This document shows, one piece after another, positions 40,835-48,719 of a stretch of 64,000 nt of DNA. Below the pieces are notes generated by a model that worked only from the letters and a program-made list of their open reading frames with translations, made no database searches and was not told the DNA's origin. A program made the position numbers and the translations under genes. Origin of the DNA: Allomeiothermus silvanus DSM 9946 (lineage in GTDB: Bacteria; Deinococcota; Deinococci; Deinococcales; Thermaceae). Where the stretch lies: NCBI RefSeq assembly GCF_000092125.1, contig NC_014212.1, positions 1,508,001-1,572,000 on the forward strand, in the 5' to 3' direction. Every line of letters begins with the position of its first letter. Positions within the stretch are counted from its first letter, which is position 1.

Positions 40835-41665
40835 ATGTCCACCCTTTCCGCCCGCCCCGAAGACCTGGGTCCGATCCTGCTCGAGGTCAATAACATCGAG
40901 GTCGTGTACAAAGACATCATCCAGGTCTTACGGGGGGTCTCGCTTAAGGTTCCCGAGGGATCCATCACCGCGCTCCTAGGTCCCAATGGAGCGGGAAAGA
41001 CTACCACCCTGAGGGCCATCAGCGGCCTCTTGGTTCCCGAGGACGGTGAGGTGGTATCGGGGACGATCACCTACCAGGGCCACAACATCGCCAACCAGCC
41101 CCCGGAGCGGATCGTACTTAAGGGGATCGTCCAAGTGCCTGAGGGGCGGCGGGTATTCAAGCACCTCACCGTGGAGGAAAATCTGCGGGTGGGGGCCGCA
41201 ACCCGGCGCGACAGCAAAGTCCGGGAGGACTTGGAACGCATCTATCACTACTTTCCCAAGCTGGGGATGCTCAAAAACCGCCTAGCCGGGTACTGCTCAG
41301 GGGGAGAGCAGCAGATGTTGGCCATTGGACGGGCCCTACTGGCCAAACCCAAGCTCCTTCTCCTCGACGAGCCCAGCCTGGGGTTAGCCCCCCTGTTGGT
41401 GCGGGAGATCTTCGAGATCGTGCACCGCATCAACGCTGAGGAGGGTACTACCGTGTTGGTGGTCGAGCAGAATGCCCGCGTCGCGCTGAGCGTGGCCCAC
41501 TACGGGTACATCATGGAGTCGGGGAAGATCGTGCTCGAGGGGACCCGCGCCTACCTCGAGCAAAACCCCGACGTGAAGGAGTTCTATCTGGGGGTAGCGA
41601 AGTCAGGAGGGCGAAGGTCCTTCCGCGACGTGAAATCCTATCGACGGCGCAAGCGGTTTATGTAA
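40835..41665 (+). CDS. livF: Branched-chain-amino-acid-type ABC transporter ATPase (LivF-like)
   Basis: A 276-aa second ATPase of the cluster. Walker A is [19 protein letters not shown], then GIVQVPEGRRVFKHLTVEENLRVGA (the VPEGRxxF motif of LivF), signature CSGGEQQMLAIGRALLAKPKLLLLDEPSLGLAPLLV, and the switch VVEQNARVALSVAHYGYIMESGKIVLEGT. A basic C-terminal tail (SGGRRSFRDVKSYRRRKRFM) extends beyond the usual length. An ATG at 40835 with AAGGA upstream was preferred to a GTG-type start 36 nt earlier. Completes the livG-ligase-livH-livM-livK-livF set. Confidence 0.92.
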   Translation: MSTLSARPEDLGPILLEVNNIEVVYKDIIQVLRGVSLKVPEGSITALLGPNGAGKTTTLRAISGLLVPEDGEVVSGTITYQGHNIANQPPERIVLKGIVQVPEGRRVFKHLTVEENLRVGAATRRDSKVREDLERIYHYFPKLGMLKNRLAGYCSGGEQQMLAIGRALLAKPKLLLLDEPSLGLAPLLVREIFEIVHRINAEEGTTVLVVEQNARVALSVAHYGYIMESGKIVLEGTRAYLEQNPDVKEFYLGVAKSGGRRSFRDVKSYRRRKRFM

Positions 41666-41671
41666 CGGCAG

Positions 41672-42106
41672 TCATAAAAACCCGCACCCGGTGGGGGGGC
41701 GCGGGGCTTCGGCTAGAAACCAGTTGCCGGATTGGGTCTGAGCGGCGGTGAAGAAGATATGGCCGTAATCCTTGGTGTTTTTACTGCTGGCCAGGGTGAT
41801 CTCGAGGCCCCGGCACTCCTCCGCATGACCATAGATGGTGTAGGTAGTCTGCGCCCTGGGCATGTCGCTCAGGCTGAAGCCGGGGGAGAGCGAGACCCAG
41901 TTATAGAGCTTGAGGCTGAGCTTGCAGCGGCCTTGGGGCAGTCCCTCTACCGCGTTCACGTAGCCGAAGCCGCTATAGCTACGGGTGTAGACCTGGGGTT
42001 CGTTACTGCGCAGGGTATCCAGTGCGTAGCTCACGCCCAAAAAGCCACCCACCCCCACCAGGACGGCTACGCCTAAGCCTAGCACCACCTTCAGCACCCA
42101 CGCCAT
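41672..42106 (-). CDS. Membrane-anchored or secreted hypothetical protein, 144 aa
   Basis: I do not recognise the family. The N-terminus MAWVLKVVLGLGVAVLVGVGGFLGVSYALDTL is a strong single membrane anchor or uncleaved signal. The outside part has short strand-like stretches (SYSGFGYVNAVEGLP, KLSLKLYNWVSLSPGF) and three cysteines. The gene is convergent with livF (6 nt between stops). A TATCAT box lies 7 nt upstream of the ATG. Confidence 0.7.
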   Translation of the reverse strand: MAWVLKVVLGLGVAVLVGVGGFLGVSYALDTLRSNEPQVYTRSYSGFGYVNAVEGLPQGRCKLSLKLYNWVSLSPGFSLSDMPRAQTTYTIYGHAEECRGLEITLASSKNTKDYGHIFFTAAQTQSGNWFLAEAPRPPTGCGFL

Positions 42107-42113
42107 CCTTTCG

Positions 42114-42119
42114 ATGATA
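42114..42119 (-). promoter_or_regulatory. Leaderless-type -10 box (TATCAT)
   Basis: The minus-strand TATCAT ends 7 nt before the ATG of the 144-aa protein gene; an AAAGG in the spacer is an alternative weak ribosome binding site. Confidence 0.35.
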
Positions 42120-42162
42120 AAAGATTGACCGGGTTTGAAAGGTGAAGCGGGGGCCAGGCGGG

Positions 42163-42180
42163 CGATTCTGAAGAATCGCT
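42163..42180. other. Perfect inverted repeat GCGATTCT-GA-AGAATCGC
   Basis: Eight-bp arms around a 2-nt centre lie in the 173-bp gap between the mutase gene and the 144-aa protein gene. It may be an operator-like site or part of a terminator; nothing else is recognisable in the gap. Confidence 0.4.
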
Positions 42181-42279
42181 AAAGGAAAGCGATCGTCCGA
42201 CTCCGTGACGCTTTGCGCCGCGGTCGGCGATCCAGTTCTGGCTGCGCACCTTCGACAGACCAGCGTTTCGCGCTCAGCC

Positions 42280-43833
42280 CTAATACGCAGGCTGATACTC
42301 CCCCCACTCCTCGCGCAGCACCCCGCAGACCTCGCCCAAAGTAGCCCGGCGGCGGAAGGCCTCGAGCACGTATGGGAAGAGGTTTTCCGTCCCCCTGGCG
42401 GCGGTGCGCAGGGCCTCGAGCGCTATCCTCACACTCTGCCCGTCGCGTGCCTCGCGGAAGCGGCGGATCTCTTCTTGGCGGGTCCGGTTGATGGCATCGT
42501 CGATGCGCTGGATGGGAGTGGCTTCCTCCAGGGGGCTATTGGGGCTGACAAACTTGTTGACCCCGACGATGATGCGTTGGCCTGTCTCGACCTCGCGCTG
42601 AAACTGCCAAGACGCTTCCTCAATTTCCCGCTGGAAGAATCCGACCTCCACCGCCGCCACCGCCCCGCCCAGCCGCTCCACCTGTTCAAGGTAATCTTGG
42701 GCTTGGGCCTCGAGGGTGTCCGTGAGGTGCTCGACGTAGAAGCTCCCGCCCAGTGGATCTACCGCTCGGGTTATCCCAGACTCGTAGGCCAAGATCTGCT
42801 GAGTACGCAAGGCCAACAAGGCGCTTTTCTCCGTGGGAAGCCCCAAAGCCTCGTCGTAGGCGTTGGTGTGGAGGCTCTGGGTTCCCCCCAGTACCGCCGC
42901 CAGGGCTTCGAAAGCCGTGCGCACCACGTTGTTAAGGGGTTCTTGAGCAGTGAGGGTGGAGCCGCCGGTCTGGGTGTGGAAGCGCAGCATCCAGCTTTTG
43001 GGGTCTTGGGCCCCGAACTCCTCGCGCATGATCCTAGCCCACATCCGCCGCGCGGCGCGGAACTTGGCGGCTTCCTCCAGGATGTCCGAGTGGGCGGCGA
43101 AGAAAAAGGAGAGCCGGGGGGCGATCCGATCTACTGCGAGCCCGGCCTCGAGGGCGGCTCGCACGTAGGCTTTGCCATCGGCCAAGGTAAAAGCGATCTC
43201 CTGCGCGGCCGTACTACCGGCCTCGCGGATGTGATAACCAGAGATGCTGATGGTGTTCCACTTGGGCACATGCTCCGCACAGAAGGCGAAGATATCGGTG
43301 ATGAGCCGCATCGAGGGCTGGGGGGGATAGATATACGTGCCCCGCGCGATGTACTCTTTGAGGATGTCGTTTTGAATGGTGCCGCCCACCTGGTCCCAGG
43401 GAACCCCTTGCTCCTCGGCGGTGAGCAGGTAAAAAGCCAGCAGCATCATTGCTGGAGCGTTGATGGTCATGCTGGTGGTGACCTTATCCAGCGGGATCCC
43501 GGCGAAGAGGGTTTTCATGTCCTCCAGCGTGGCGATCGACACCCCCACCTTGCCGACCTCCCCTACCGCCAGCGGGTGATCGGGATCCATACCGAGTTGG
43601 GTAGGCAGGTCAAACGCCACCGAGAGCCCGGTCTGACCCTGGGAGAGCAGGTATCGGTAACGGGCGTTGGATTCCCGGGCGGTGCTGAACCCGGCGTACT
43701 GGCGCATCGTCCAGGGGCGGTCAAGGTACATCCGGGGGTAGATTCCCCGGGTAAAGGGATACTCGCCCGGACGGCCTAAACGTTCCTTATAGCCTTCGGG
43801 GAGCGATTCGAAAAGAGGCAGGGTTTCGACCAT
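42280..43833 (-). CDS. Methylmalonyl-CoA mutase-type catalytic subunit (no B12 domain)
   Basis: A 517-aa acyl-CoA mutase large subunit. It has [116 protein letters not shown] (conserved substrate-side His), [68 protein letters not shown]. It ends before the cobalamin-binding domain, so a separate B12 subunit must exist elsewhere, as in split archaeal/thermophile mutases. The ATG at 43833 has GGAGG 5 nt upstream. Substrate could be methylmalonyl-CoA or isobutyryl/2-hydroxyisobutyryl-CoA; the first is most usual. Confidence 0.9.
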   Translation of the reverse strand: MVETLPLFESLPEGYKERLGRPGEYPFTRGIYPRMYLDRPWTMRQYAGFSTARESNARYRYLLSQGQTGLSVAFDLPTQLGMDPDHPLAVGEVGKVGVSIATLEDMKTLFAGIPLDKVTTSMTINAPAMMLLAFYLLTAEEQGVPWDQVGGTIQNDILKEYIARGTYIYPPQPSMRLITDIFAFCAEHVPKWNTISISGYHIREAGSTAAQEIAFTLADGKAYVRAALEAGLAVDRIAPRLSFFFAAHSDILEEAAKFRAARRMWARIMREEFGAQDPKSWMLRFHTQTGGSTLTAQEPLNNVVRTAFEALAAVLGGTQSLHTNAYDEALGLPTEKSALLALRTQQILAYESGITRAVDPLGGSFYVEHLTDTLEAQAQDYLEQVERLGGAVAAVEVGFFQREIEEASWQFQREVETGQRIIVGVNKFVSPNSPLEEATPIQRIDDAINRTRQEEIRRFREARDGQSVRIALEALRTAARGTENLFPYVLEAFRRRATLGEVCGVLREEWGEYQPAY

Positions 43834-43872
43834 AGAAACCTCCGGGATACCGAGGAGCTGAGAGGGCACACC

Positions 43873-44019
43873 TTAGCGGGACATCCAGCCGAAGATCAGC
43901 ACCACCAGACCAATCGACCCGAATATCAGCAGCACGGGCAACAGCAACACCTGATAGGCCGCGATCACCAACGCCAAGAAGTCTTTCCAATCCGGCTTGA
44001 TCTCGGGTTCGGGGTTCAT
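43873..44019 (-). CDS. Small membrane protein, 48 aa
   Basis: The minus-strand ATG at 44019 opens a 49-codon frame: MNPEPEIKPDWKDFLALVIAA, then a long hydrophobic stretch (YQVLLLPVLLIFGSIGLVVLIFGW), then MSR and stop. It has a charged cytoplasmic-looking N-terminus and one or two TM helices. A TACACT box ends 6 nt before the ATG, the same leaderless geometry as other genes here, and codon use matches the genome. It ends 39 nt before the mutase start on the same strand. I do not know a family; a small regulatory or assembly peptide is possible. Confidence 0.65.
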   Translation of the reverse strand: MNPEPEIKPDWKDFLALVIAAYQVLLLPVLLIFGSIGLVVLIFGWMSR

Positions 44020-44025
44020 GGCTTT

Positions 44026-44031
44026 AGTGTA
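44026..44031 (-). promoter_or_regulatory. Leaderless-type -10 box (TACACT) for the 48-aa protein and mutase
   Basis: The minus-strand TACACT ends 6 nt before the 48-aa ATG and is probably the promoter for it and the mutase gene. Confidence 0.5.
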
Positions 44032-44153
44032 CCGCCAAGAGCTTGGGAATACCCTTCGAGGTTCGACCTTATTTCTGGTTTGGGCGAGAGGTGGCCCGCT
44101 CCCAGGTATGGGACAGTGTTAGCCATATTACCGCAAAATTCTATAGTAACGTG

Positions 44154-44163
44154 ATAAGCTTAT
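44154..44163. promoter_or_regulatory. Palindrome ATAAGCTTAT at the HxlR-like promoter
   Basis: A 10-bp perfect palindrome lies just before the ATG at 44171, downstream of a TATAGT -10-like hexamer at 44142-44147. It could be the autoregulatory operator of the HxlR-like protein. Confidence 0.35.
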
Positions 44164-44170
44164 AGCAGTT

Positions 44171-44467
44171 ATGGGGCACGATACCCGTACACGCGAGATT
44201 CTGCGGGCGGTTTCCCGGCAAGCGGGCTGGGAAATTTTGCTGGCTTTACGCCAGGGCCCTACCCGCTTTAGTGAACTCGAGGAAGGCACCCAAGTGAGCC
44301 CCCGCACGCTTTCGGAAAGATTGCGCGAGCTAGTAGAGCTGGGGTTAGTTGGGCGAAGAGCTTTTGCCGAGGTTCCGCCTCGGGTCGAATACACCCTCAC
44401 CCCGCTAGGGCTCAAGCTGCTAGAGGCCTTAGAGGGTCTCGAGAGCCTCCTCGAAGAGCATGCGTAA
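44171..44467 (+). CDS. HxlR-like winged-helix regulator
   Basis: A 98-aa DNA-binding protein, close to the size of the HxlR family. The winged helix reads GWEILLALRQGPTRFSELEEGTQVSPRTLSERLRELVELGLVGRRAFAEVPPRVEYTLTPLGLKLLEALEGL: helix-turn-helix, then the wing with RVEYTLTPLG, as in HxlR (xxxYxLTxxGxxL). HxlR regulators answer to varied signals. The N-terminal cysteine of redox-sensing members is absent. It stands alone between the mutase region and minD. Confidence 0.85.
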   Translation: MGHDTRTREILRAVSRQAGWEILLALRQGPTRFSELEEGTQVSPRTLSERLRELVELGLVGRRAFAEVPPRVEYTLTPLGLKLLEALEGLESLLEEHA

Positions 44468-44550
44468 GATGGAATTCGGATGCATGGTTCTTCGAACCGA
44501 ATGGGCCAGAGTAAAATCTGCTTAAGTCAAGCGAGGGTCAATAATGTGCT

Positions 44551-44556
44551 TATACT
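44551..44556 (+). promoter_or_regulatory. -10 box (TATACT) for minDE
   Basis: TATACT lies 27 nt before the minD GTG and upstream of its GGAGG ribosome binding site; the -35 is weak. Confidence 0.45.
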
Positions 44557-44582
44557 AGGGCGAGCATGATGTAGGAGGCATT

Positions 44583-45386
44583 GTGAACGCACGGGCCATT
44601 GTGGTGACTTCCGGGAAGGGCGGGGTGGGCAAAACCACCACCACCGCCAATGTAGGTGCGGCCCTCGCCAAGCTCGGCGAGAAGGTCGTAGTAATCGACG
44701 TGGACGTGGGGCTTCGCAACCTCGACGTGGTGATGGGGCTGGAGGGGCGGGTGGTCTTTGACTTGATCGACGTGCTCGAGGGCCGCTGTAAGCTGCGCCA
44801 GGCTATCATCAAGGACAAGCGCATCGAGTCCTTACACCTGTTGCCCGCTTCCCAGACCAAGGACAAGGAGTCGCTCGACCCGGCCCGCTTCAAGGAAACC
44901 GTCAAGTTGCTGCTCGAGGAAGAGGGCTTCGACCGGGTGCTCATCGACTCCCCCGCGGGTATCGAGATGGGCTTTCAGACCGCCGCCACCCCGGCAGAAG
45001 GGGCTTTGGTGGTGGTCAACCCGGAGGTCTCGAGCGTGCGGGACGCCGACCGTATCGTGGGGCTCCTGGAGGCCCGTGAGGTGCGGGAGAATCGGCTGGT
45101 GATCAACCGCTTGCGGCCCAAGATGGTGCAGCGCGGGGACATGCTGAGCGTGGATGACGTGGTGGAGATCCTAGGGCTCAAACCCATCGGAATCGTCCCG
45201 GAAGATGAGCAGGTGCTGGTTTCCACCAACGTAGGGGATCCGCTGGTGTTGCGCAACGGCTCGCAAGCGGGGCTGGCCTTTATGGACATTGCCCGCCGCA
45301 TTCGCGGGGAAGAGGTTCCTTTCCCTAGCTTCGAGGAAAAGGCCGGTTTCTTCGGCGCGTTGCGCAAGCTCTTTGGGGGTAGCTGA
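44583..45386 (+). CDS. minD: MinD, septum site-determining ATPase
   Basis: A 267-aa deviant Walker A ATPase that binds the membrane and recruits MinC/MinE. The P-loop is SGKGGVGKTTTTANVGAAL (10-28), then VVIDVDVGLRNLDVVMGLEGRVVFDLIDVLEG, DRVLIDSPAGIEMGFQTAATPAEGALVVVNPEVSSVRDADRIVGLL, and GIVPEDEQVLVSTNVGDPLV. The C-terminal amphipathic membrane helix (KAGFFGALRKLFG) is present. GTG start with GGAGG upstream. minE starts at the last base. minC is not in the window. Confidence 0.97.
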   Translation: MNARAIVVTSGKGGVGKTTTTANVGAALAKLGEKVVVIDVDVGLRNLDVVMGLEGRVVFDLIDVLEGRCKLRQAIIKDKRIESLHLLPASQTKDKESLDPARFKETVKLLLEEEGFDRVLIDSPAGIEMGFQTAATPAEGALVVVNPEVSSVRDADRIVGLLEAREVRENRLVINRLRPKMVQRGDMLSVDDVVEILGLKPIGIVPEDEQVLVSTNVGDPLVLRNGSQAGLAFMDIARRIRGEEVPFPSFEEKAGFFGALRKLFGGS

Positions 45387-45610
45387 TGTTCTGGTTTCGC
45401 AAAAAGAGCAAGGACACCCTCAAGGAGCGGCTCAAGCTGACTCTGGCCTACGATCGTGCCCAACTTCCCCCCGGTAAAGTCGAGCAGCTCAAGAACGATC
45501 TGATCGAGGTGCTCCAGCGCCACTTTCCTGCCGAGCAGGAAGACCTCGAGGTCGAACTCGAGCAGCGGGGCGAAAAGATGGTGTTGGTGGCGAATATTCC
45601 TCTACGCTAA
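45386..45610 (+). CDS. minE: MinE, cell division topological specificity factor
   Basis: A 74-aa MinE. N-terminal MFWFRKKSKDTLKERLKLTLAYDRAQLPPGKVEQLKNDLIEVLQRHFP contains the MinD-interacting segment and the conserved RL-x-L-x-x-D-R. The C-terminal topological-specificity part is DLEVELEQRGEKMVLVANIPLR. It overlaps minD by one base (TGATG), so the two are translationally coupled. MinE turns over MinD ATP and drives Min patterning. Confidence 0.95.
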   Translation: MFWFRKKSKDTLKERLKLTLAYDRAQLPPGKVEQLKNDLIEVLQRHFPAEQEDLEVELEQRGEKMVLVANIPLR

Positions 45611-45698
45611 CGGCAAATCCCTACCGCTTGGGGAGGCTGTTGGCTGTGTCCCGAGTTTTCCCACCCCAGATTCACCCTTTTGGGCTAGGCTGGCGGTG

Positions 45699-46772
45699 AT
45701 GGTTCGCCGGGTCTCCCTACTCGCCTATGACTGGACGCTCATCGTGTTGGTGCTGGCCATCCATACGGTGGGTCTGATCACCTTGCGCAGTGCCTCCCCG
45801 GGGGAGTTCGCTCAGCAGGTCTTCTTCTCGCTAGCAGCCATCAGTGCGGCAGTGCTTTTGCAGCTCTTGAGCCGTCGGCAGATCGTCTCCTGGGCTTTTT
45901 TGCTCTACGGGCTGGCGATCGTGCTGCTAGGGCTAGTGCTGGTGGTAGGCCGGGAGGTGAACGGGGCCAAGGCATGGTTCGTGCTCGGCCCGGTGCGTTT
46001 CCAGCCCAGCGAGTTAGCCAAGCTGGCCCTGATCCTGACCCTGGCCCGTTGGCTGGCGGTGCGCCCCTTGCAGGGTCTGCTCGATTACATCCTGCCGGGA
46101 ATGCTGCTGCTACCTTTGATGGGCCTCATCGTGATCCAGCCCGATCTGGGGGGCACCTTGGTGCTCATCGCCATCTGGATGGGAGTTCTCTTCGTGCGGG
46201 GACTGCCCTGGAAGCACATCTTGGTGGGAGTGGTGCTGGCGGTGCCGCTGTCCTATTTTGTGGTTTGGCCTCACCTCAAGCCCTATCAGCAAGAGCGCAT
46301 CCTGGCCGGTTTCGACCCCAGCCGCGACCCTTTGGGCTCGGGTTTCCAGGTCACCCAGTCTAAGATCGCCATCGGCTCGGGGGGACTCTTTGGCAAGGGC
46401 TACGGGGAGGGTACCCAGACCCAACTAGGCTTCGTGCCCGAGCGTCAGACGGACTTCATCTACGCAGTGCTCTCGGAGGAATGGGGATTCGTAGGGGCGG
46501 TGGGGCTTTTAGCGCTTTATGCCCTTTTGTTTTGGCGGTTGGCCGCGATGGCCCTCGAGTGCAGCCGGCTCGAGGACCGCCTGATCATCGCCGGGGTGCT
46601 GGCTATGCTGTCCTTCCAGGTCATGGTGAATATTGGGGTCACTTTGGGTTTGGCTCCGGTCACCGGTTTGACCCTTCCCTTGGTTTCCTATGGAGGCAGC
46701 AGCCTGCTCACTACGTATATCGCGCTGGGACTGGTGCTCTTGGTGCACAGAGATCGCTACCGGGACATATAG
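45699..46772 (+). CDS. rodA: RodA, rod-shape SEDS peptidoglycan polymerase
   Basis: A 357-aa SEDS-family membrane protein with about ten hydrophobic segments. Landmarks: RVSLLAYDWTLIVLVLAIHTVGLITLRSA, VVGREVNGAKAWFVLGPVRFQPSELAKLALILTLARWL (the GAxRW-xxPSExxK motif), IVIQPDLGGTLVLIAIWMGVLFVRG, GEGTQTQLGFVPERQTDFIYAVLSEEWGFVGAVGLLALY (the QxxxxxPExxxDFIF motif), and GLTLPLVSYGGSSLLTTYIALGLVL. FtsW and RodA are related; the short length and the chromosomal place after minDE fit RodA. A GTG at 45696 is an alternative start. Confidence 0.93.
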   Translation: MVRRVSLLAYDWTLIVLVLAIHTVGLITLRSASPGEFAQQVFFSLAAISAAVLLQLLSRRQIVSWAFLLYGLAIVLLGLVLVVGREVNGAKAWFVLGPVRFQPSELAKLALILTLARWLAVRPLQGLLDYILPGMLLLPLMGLIVIQPDLGGTLVLIAIWMGVLFVRGLPWKHILVGVVLAVPLSYFVVWPHLKPYQQERILAGFDPSRDPLGSGFQVTQSKIAIGSGGLFGKGYGEGTQTQLGFVPERQTDFIYAVLSEEWGFVGAVGLLALYALLFWRLAAMALECSRLEDRLIIAGVLAMLSFQVMVNIGVTLGLAPVTGLTLPLVSYGGSSLLTTYIALGLVLLVHRDRYRDI

Positions 46773-46780
46773 AGATTGCA

Positions 46781-46799
46781 AGCCTTGCCAGCAAAGGCT
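46781..46799 (+). terminator. Weak hairpin after rodA
   Basis: AGCCTT/AAGGCT stem with a 7-nt loop lies 9 nt after the rodA stop. There is no T tail, so it is at best a weak terminator. Confidence 0.3.
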
Positions 46800-46812
46800 C
46801 AGGCTTTGGCGC

Positions 46813-46818
46813 TATACT
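46813..46818 (+). promoter_or_regulatory. -10 box (TATACT) for tatA
   Basis: TATACT lies 19 nt before the tatA ATG, upstream of an AGGAGG ribosome binding site; TTGCCA at 46785-46790 is too far (22 nt) to be a good -35. Confidence 0.4.
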
Positions 46819-46837
46819 CAAAAGCAGGAGGCATAGC

Positions 46838-47014
46838 ATGAACCTAGGGCCGGTTGAGCTGATTTTGATCTTGGTGGTGATATTGCTGCTATTCGGGGCG
46901 CGCAAACTCCCCGAGCTGGCGCGGGGGCTAGGCCAGTCGGCGCGCGAGTTCAAGAAGGGTATCGCTGAAGACAAGGACACCGTCGAAGCGCCGAAGGAGA
47001 ACAAGCCCAGCTAG
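46838..47014 (+). CDS. tatA: TatA/TatE-type twin-arginine translocase subunit
   Basis: A 58-aa TatA-family protein. A short N-terminal TM helix (NLGPVELILILVVILLLFG) precedes the hinge and amphipathic helix (ARKLPELARGLGQSAREFKKGIAED), with the conserved FG(A/P)xKLPELA motif here LFGARKLPELA. The charged tail ends EAPKENKPS. It forms the protein-conducting pore with TatC for folded exported proteins, such as cofactor-loaded enzymes. Start ATG at 46838 with CAGGAGG upstream. No tatC is nearby. Confidence 0.95.
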   Translation: MNLGPVELILILVVILLLFGARKLPELARGLGQSAREFKKGIAEDKDTVEAPKENKPS

Positions 47015-47029
47015 CGCGCGGTACCTACC

Positions 47030-48055
47030 CTATCCTTCAGGCATCAGATGAAGGTAGCGCGGATCGAGCGCTACCTCTACGGTTTGGCCTGCCTCGAGCG
47101 CCAACTCGTCTCGGACACGGCGGGGTAGCAGCAGGTCGAGTTCCAAAACCCCGACAAACCTTCCTCGCAGCGCTACCCCTTCGGGCTTCAAAAAAGCCAA
47201 TCTTCCCCGCAAGATATTTTCCTTTGGGCACAAGCCCTCCGTGTAGCCAGGGTGTGCTATGGCTACCTCTTCCGAGCGGATCCCTACCACTACCCGCTTT
47301 CCTGGGCTTGTCCAAGAGGGAGCTACGGCCTGCAGCCTCACCTCCTGGCAGCGCACCCAGGCGATCCCTTGCACTATGACCTCTATCTGGCCTGGCAGAA
47401 GGTTGCGAAATCCCACCAGCCGTGCCGTGGCTAGGTTGGCCGGGCGGGCAAAGACTTCCAGGCCGCTGCCTTGCTGTACCAAGCCGTTGCGATCGAGTAC
47501 GCCTACCCAATCGGCTTGTTGAGCCAGCCAGGGGTCATGGGAGGCCGCCAGTGTCGGTATCCCCAGGGTACGCAGGCGCTCGAGCACCCCTCCGAACACC
47601 TCTTCGCGGGTGGCCACATCCAAGGCGCTGGTGGGCTCATCGAGTAGGAGCAGTTGGGGTTCGCGGGCCAGGGCTCGAGCCAGCGCTACTCGCTGGGCCT
47701 GCCCTCCGGAAAGCTCTCTGGGATACCGCTCAGCCAGGGCTGCAATACCCATGGCCTCCAGGAATTCTAGGCTGCGTTTGCGATGGCGTGGGTGCACCTG
47801 CCCCAGGGCAAAGGCCACGTTCTGCCAGGCTTTGAGGTGGGGAAACAGCGCGAATTGCTGTGGCAGATAGCCTACCGGGCGCTGCTCGGGCGCGAGAGCG
47901 GCATAGGGTTCGCCGCGGGCGGGCAGTAGTCCCGCCAAGGCCCGCAACAAGCTGGTCTTGCCGGTGCCGCTCTCGCCCAGCAGCACGGTAAAGCCCCGCA
48001 CCTCGAGGTCTACTTGGAGGGAGACTGGGTGGCTAAGCGTATAACGGATTTCCAC
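47030..48055 (-). CDS. modC: ModC, molybdate ABC transporter ATPase
   Basis: A 341-aa ATPase of a molybdate/tungstate importer. Walker A GESGTGKTSLLRALAGLLPA, Q-loop GYLPQQFALFPHLKAWQNVAFAL, signature LSGGQAQRVALARALAREPQLLLLDEPTSALDVATREEV, and ASHDPW switch. The C-terminal region (GFRNLLPGQIEVI, VVVGIRSEEVAIAH, LEAGQTVEVALDPRYLHLMPEG) looks like a TOBE/MOP-type sensor domain. It overlaps modB by 46 nt and is the last gene of the operon. Tungstate or another oxyanion is possible, but ModA and the Mop protein favour molybdate. Confidence 0.9.
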   Translation of the reverse strand: MEIRYTLSHPVSLQVDLEVRGFTVLLGESGTGKTSLLRALAGLLPARGEPYAALAPEQRPVGYLPQQFALFPHLKAWQNVAFALGQVHPRHRKRSLEFLEAMGIAALAERYPRELSGGQAQRVALARALAREPQLLLLDEPTSALDVATREEVFGGVLERLRTLGIPTLAASHDPWLAQQADWVGVLDRNGLVQQGSGLEVFARPANLATARLVGFRNLLPGQIEVIVQGIAWVRCQEVRLQAVAPSWTSPGKRVVVGIRSEEVAIAHPGYTEGLCPKENILRGRLAFLKPEGVALRGRFVGVLELDLLLPRRVRDELALEAGQTVEVALDPRYLHLMPEG

Positions 48056-48687
48056 CGGGCCTCCAGTTGCCGGATTGCGTACATCAACACGAAGGAGATC
48101 ATAACCAGAACCAAAGCGGCTAGGTTGGCCTCTTGCAACCGTAAGGCCTGGGTAAGCTCGTAAATATAGATACTCACCACCTGGGTCTCACCGGGCAGGC
48201 TACCGCCGATCATCAGCACCACCCCGAAATCGCCGAAGACATTGGCAAAGACCAGCAAGGTGCCTGAAAGCAGGCCGGGTGCGGCTAAGGGTAGGATAAT
48301 CTCGCGCCAAACCCTCCAGGGAGGGGCTCCCAGGGTACGGGCGGTCTCGAGCAAGGTGGGATCAATGGCCCGGAAGGCCTCGCGGTAGTTGCTGAGGGCA
48401 AACGGCAGGTTAAAGAGCACCAACCCTACCAGCACCCCCTCAAAGGTGAAGGCCAGGCTGAAACCGAACCACTGCTGCAAGGGGCCGTTTTTCCCTAGCA
48501 GGAGCAGGATGTAAAACCCCAGCACGACTGGCGGCAGCACCAGCGGGAGCAGCAACAACGTCTCCAGGATAGCCTTTCCCCGAAAGTCCTTGCGGGCAAA
48601 AAGCCAACCCAGCGGCGCTGCGAAGAGCAGCAAAGTCAGGCAGGTAAGAAAAGCCAGCCGGACGGTGAGCAGCAGGGGCTCGAGCAT
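48010..48687 (-). CDS. modB: ModB, molybdate ABC transporter permease
   Basis: A 225-aa permease with five or six TM segments. Landmarks: LLLTVRLAFLTCLTLLLFAAPLGWLFA, LPLVLPPVVLGFYILLLLG (the PPxVxGxxLL motif of ModB), ALSNYREAFRAIDPTLLETARTLGAPPWRVWREIILPLAAPGLLSGTLLVFANVFGDFGVVLMIGGSLPGETQVVSIYIYELTQA (EAA loop and the typical tail). The gene follows modA by 32 nt. Confidence 0.94.
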   Translation of the reverse strand: MLEPLLLTVRLAFLTCLTLLLFAAPLGWLFARKDFRGKAILETLLLLPLVLPPVVLGFYILLLLGKNGPLQQWFGFSLAFTFEGVLVGLVLFNLPFALSNYREAFRAIDPTLLETARTLGAPPWRVWREIILPLAAPGLLSGTLLVFANVFGDFGVVLMIGGSLPGETQVVSIYIYELTQALRLQEANLAALVLVMISFVLMYAIRQLEARWKSVIRLATQSPSK

Positions 48688-48719
48688 AAGTTGCAGCTTG
48701 CGGGACCTGAGCCAGGCTC

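Noticed and set aside
42205-43779. A 524-codon open frame on the plus strand
   Set aside because: It is the antisense of the mutase gene; it has low-complexity Gly/Asp/His content and no domain. Long antisense frames are usual in GC-rich genomes.
43787-43990. A 67-codon minus-strand frame near the mutase start
   Set aside because: It overlaps both the mutase and the 48-aa gene in another frame and has no promoter or ribosome binding site.
46481-46837. Long N-terminal extension in frame with tatA
   Set aside because: It lies inside rodA in another frame; tatA has a canonical start with AGGAGG at 46838.
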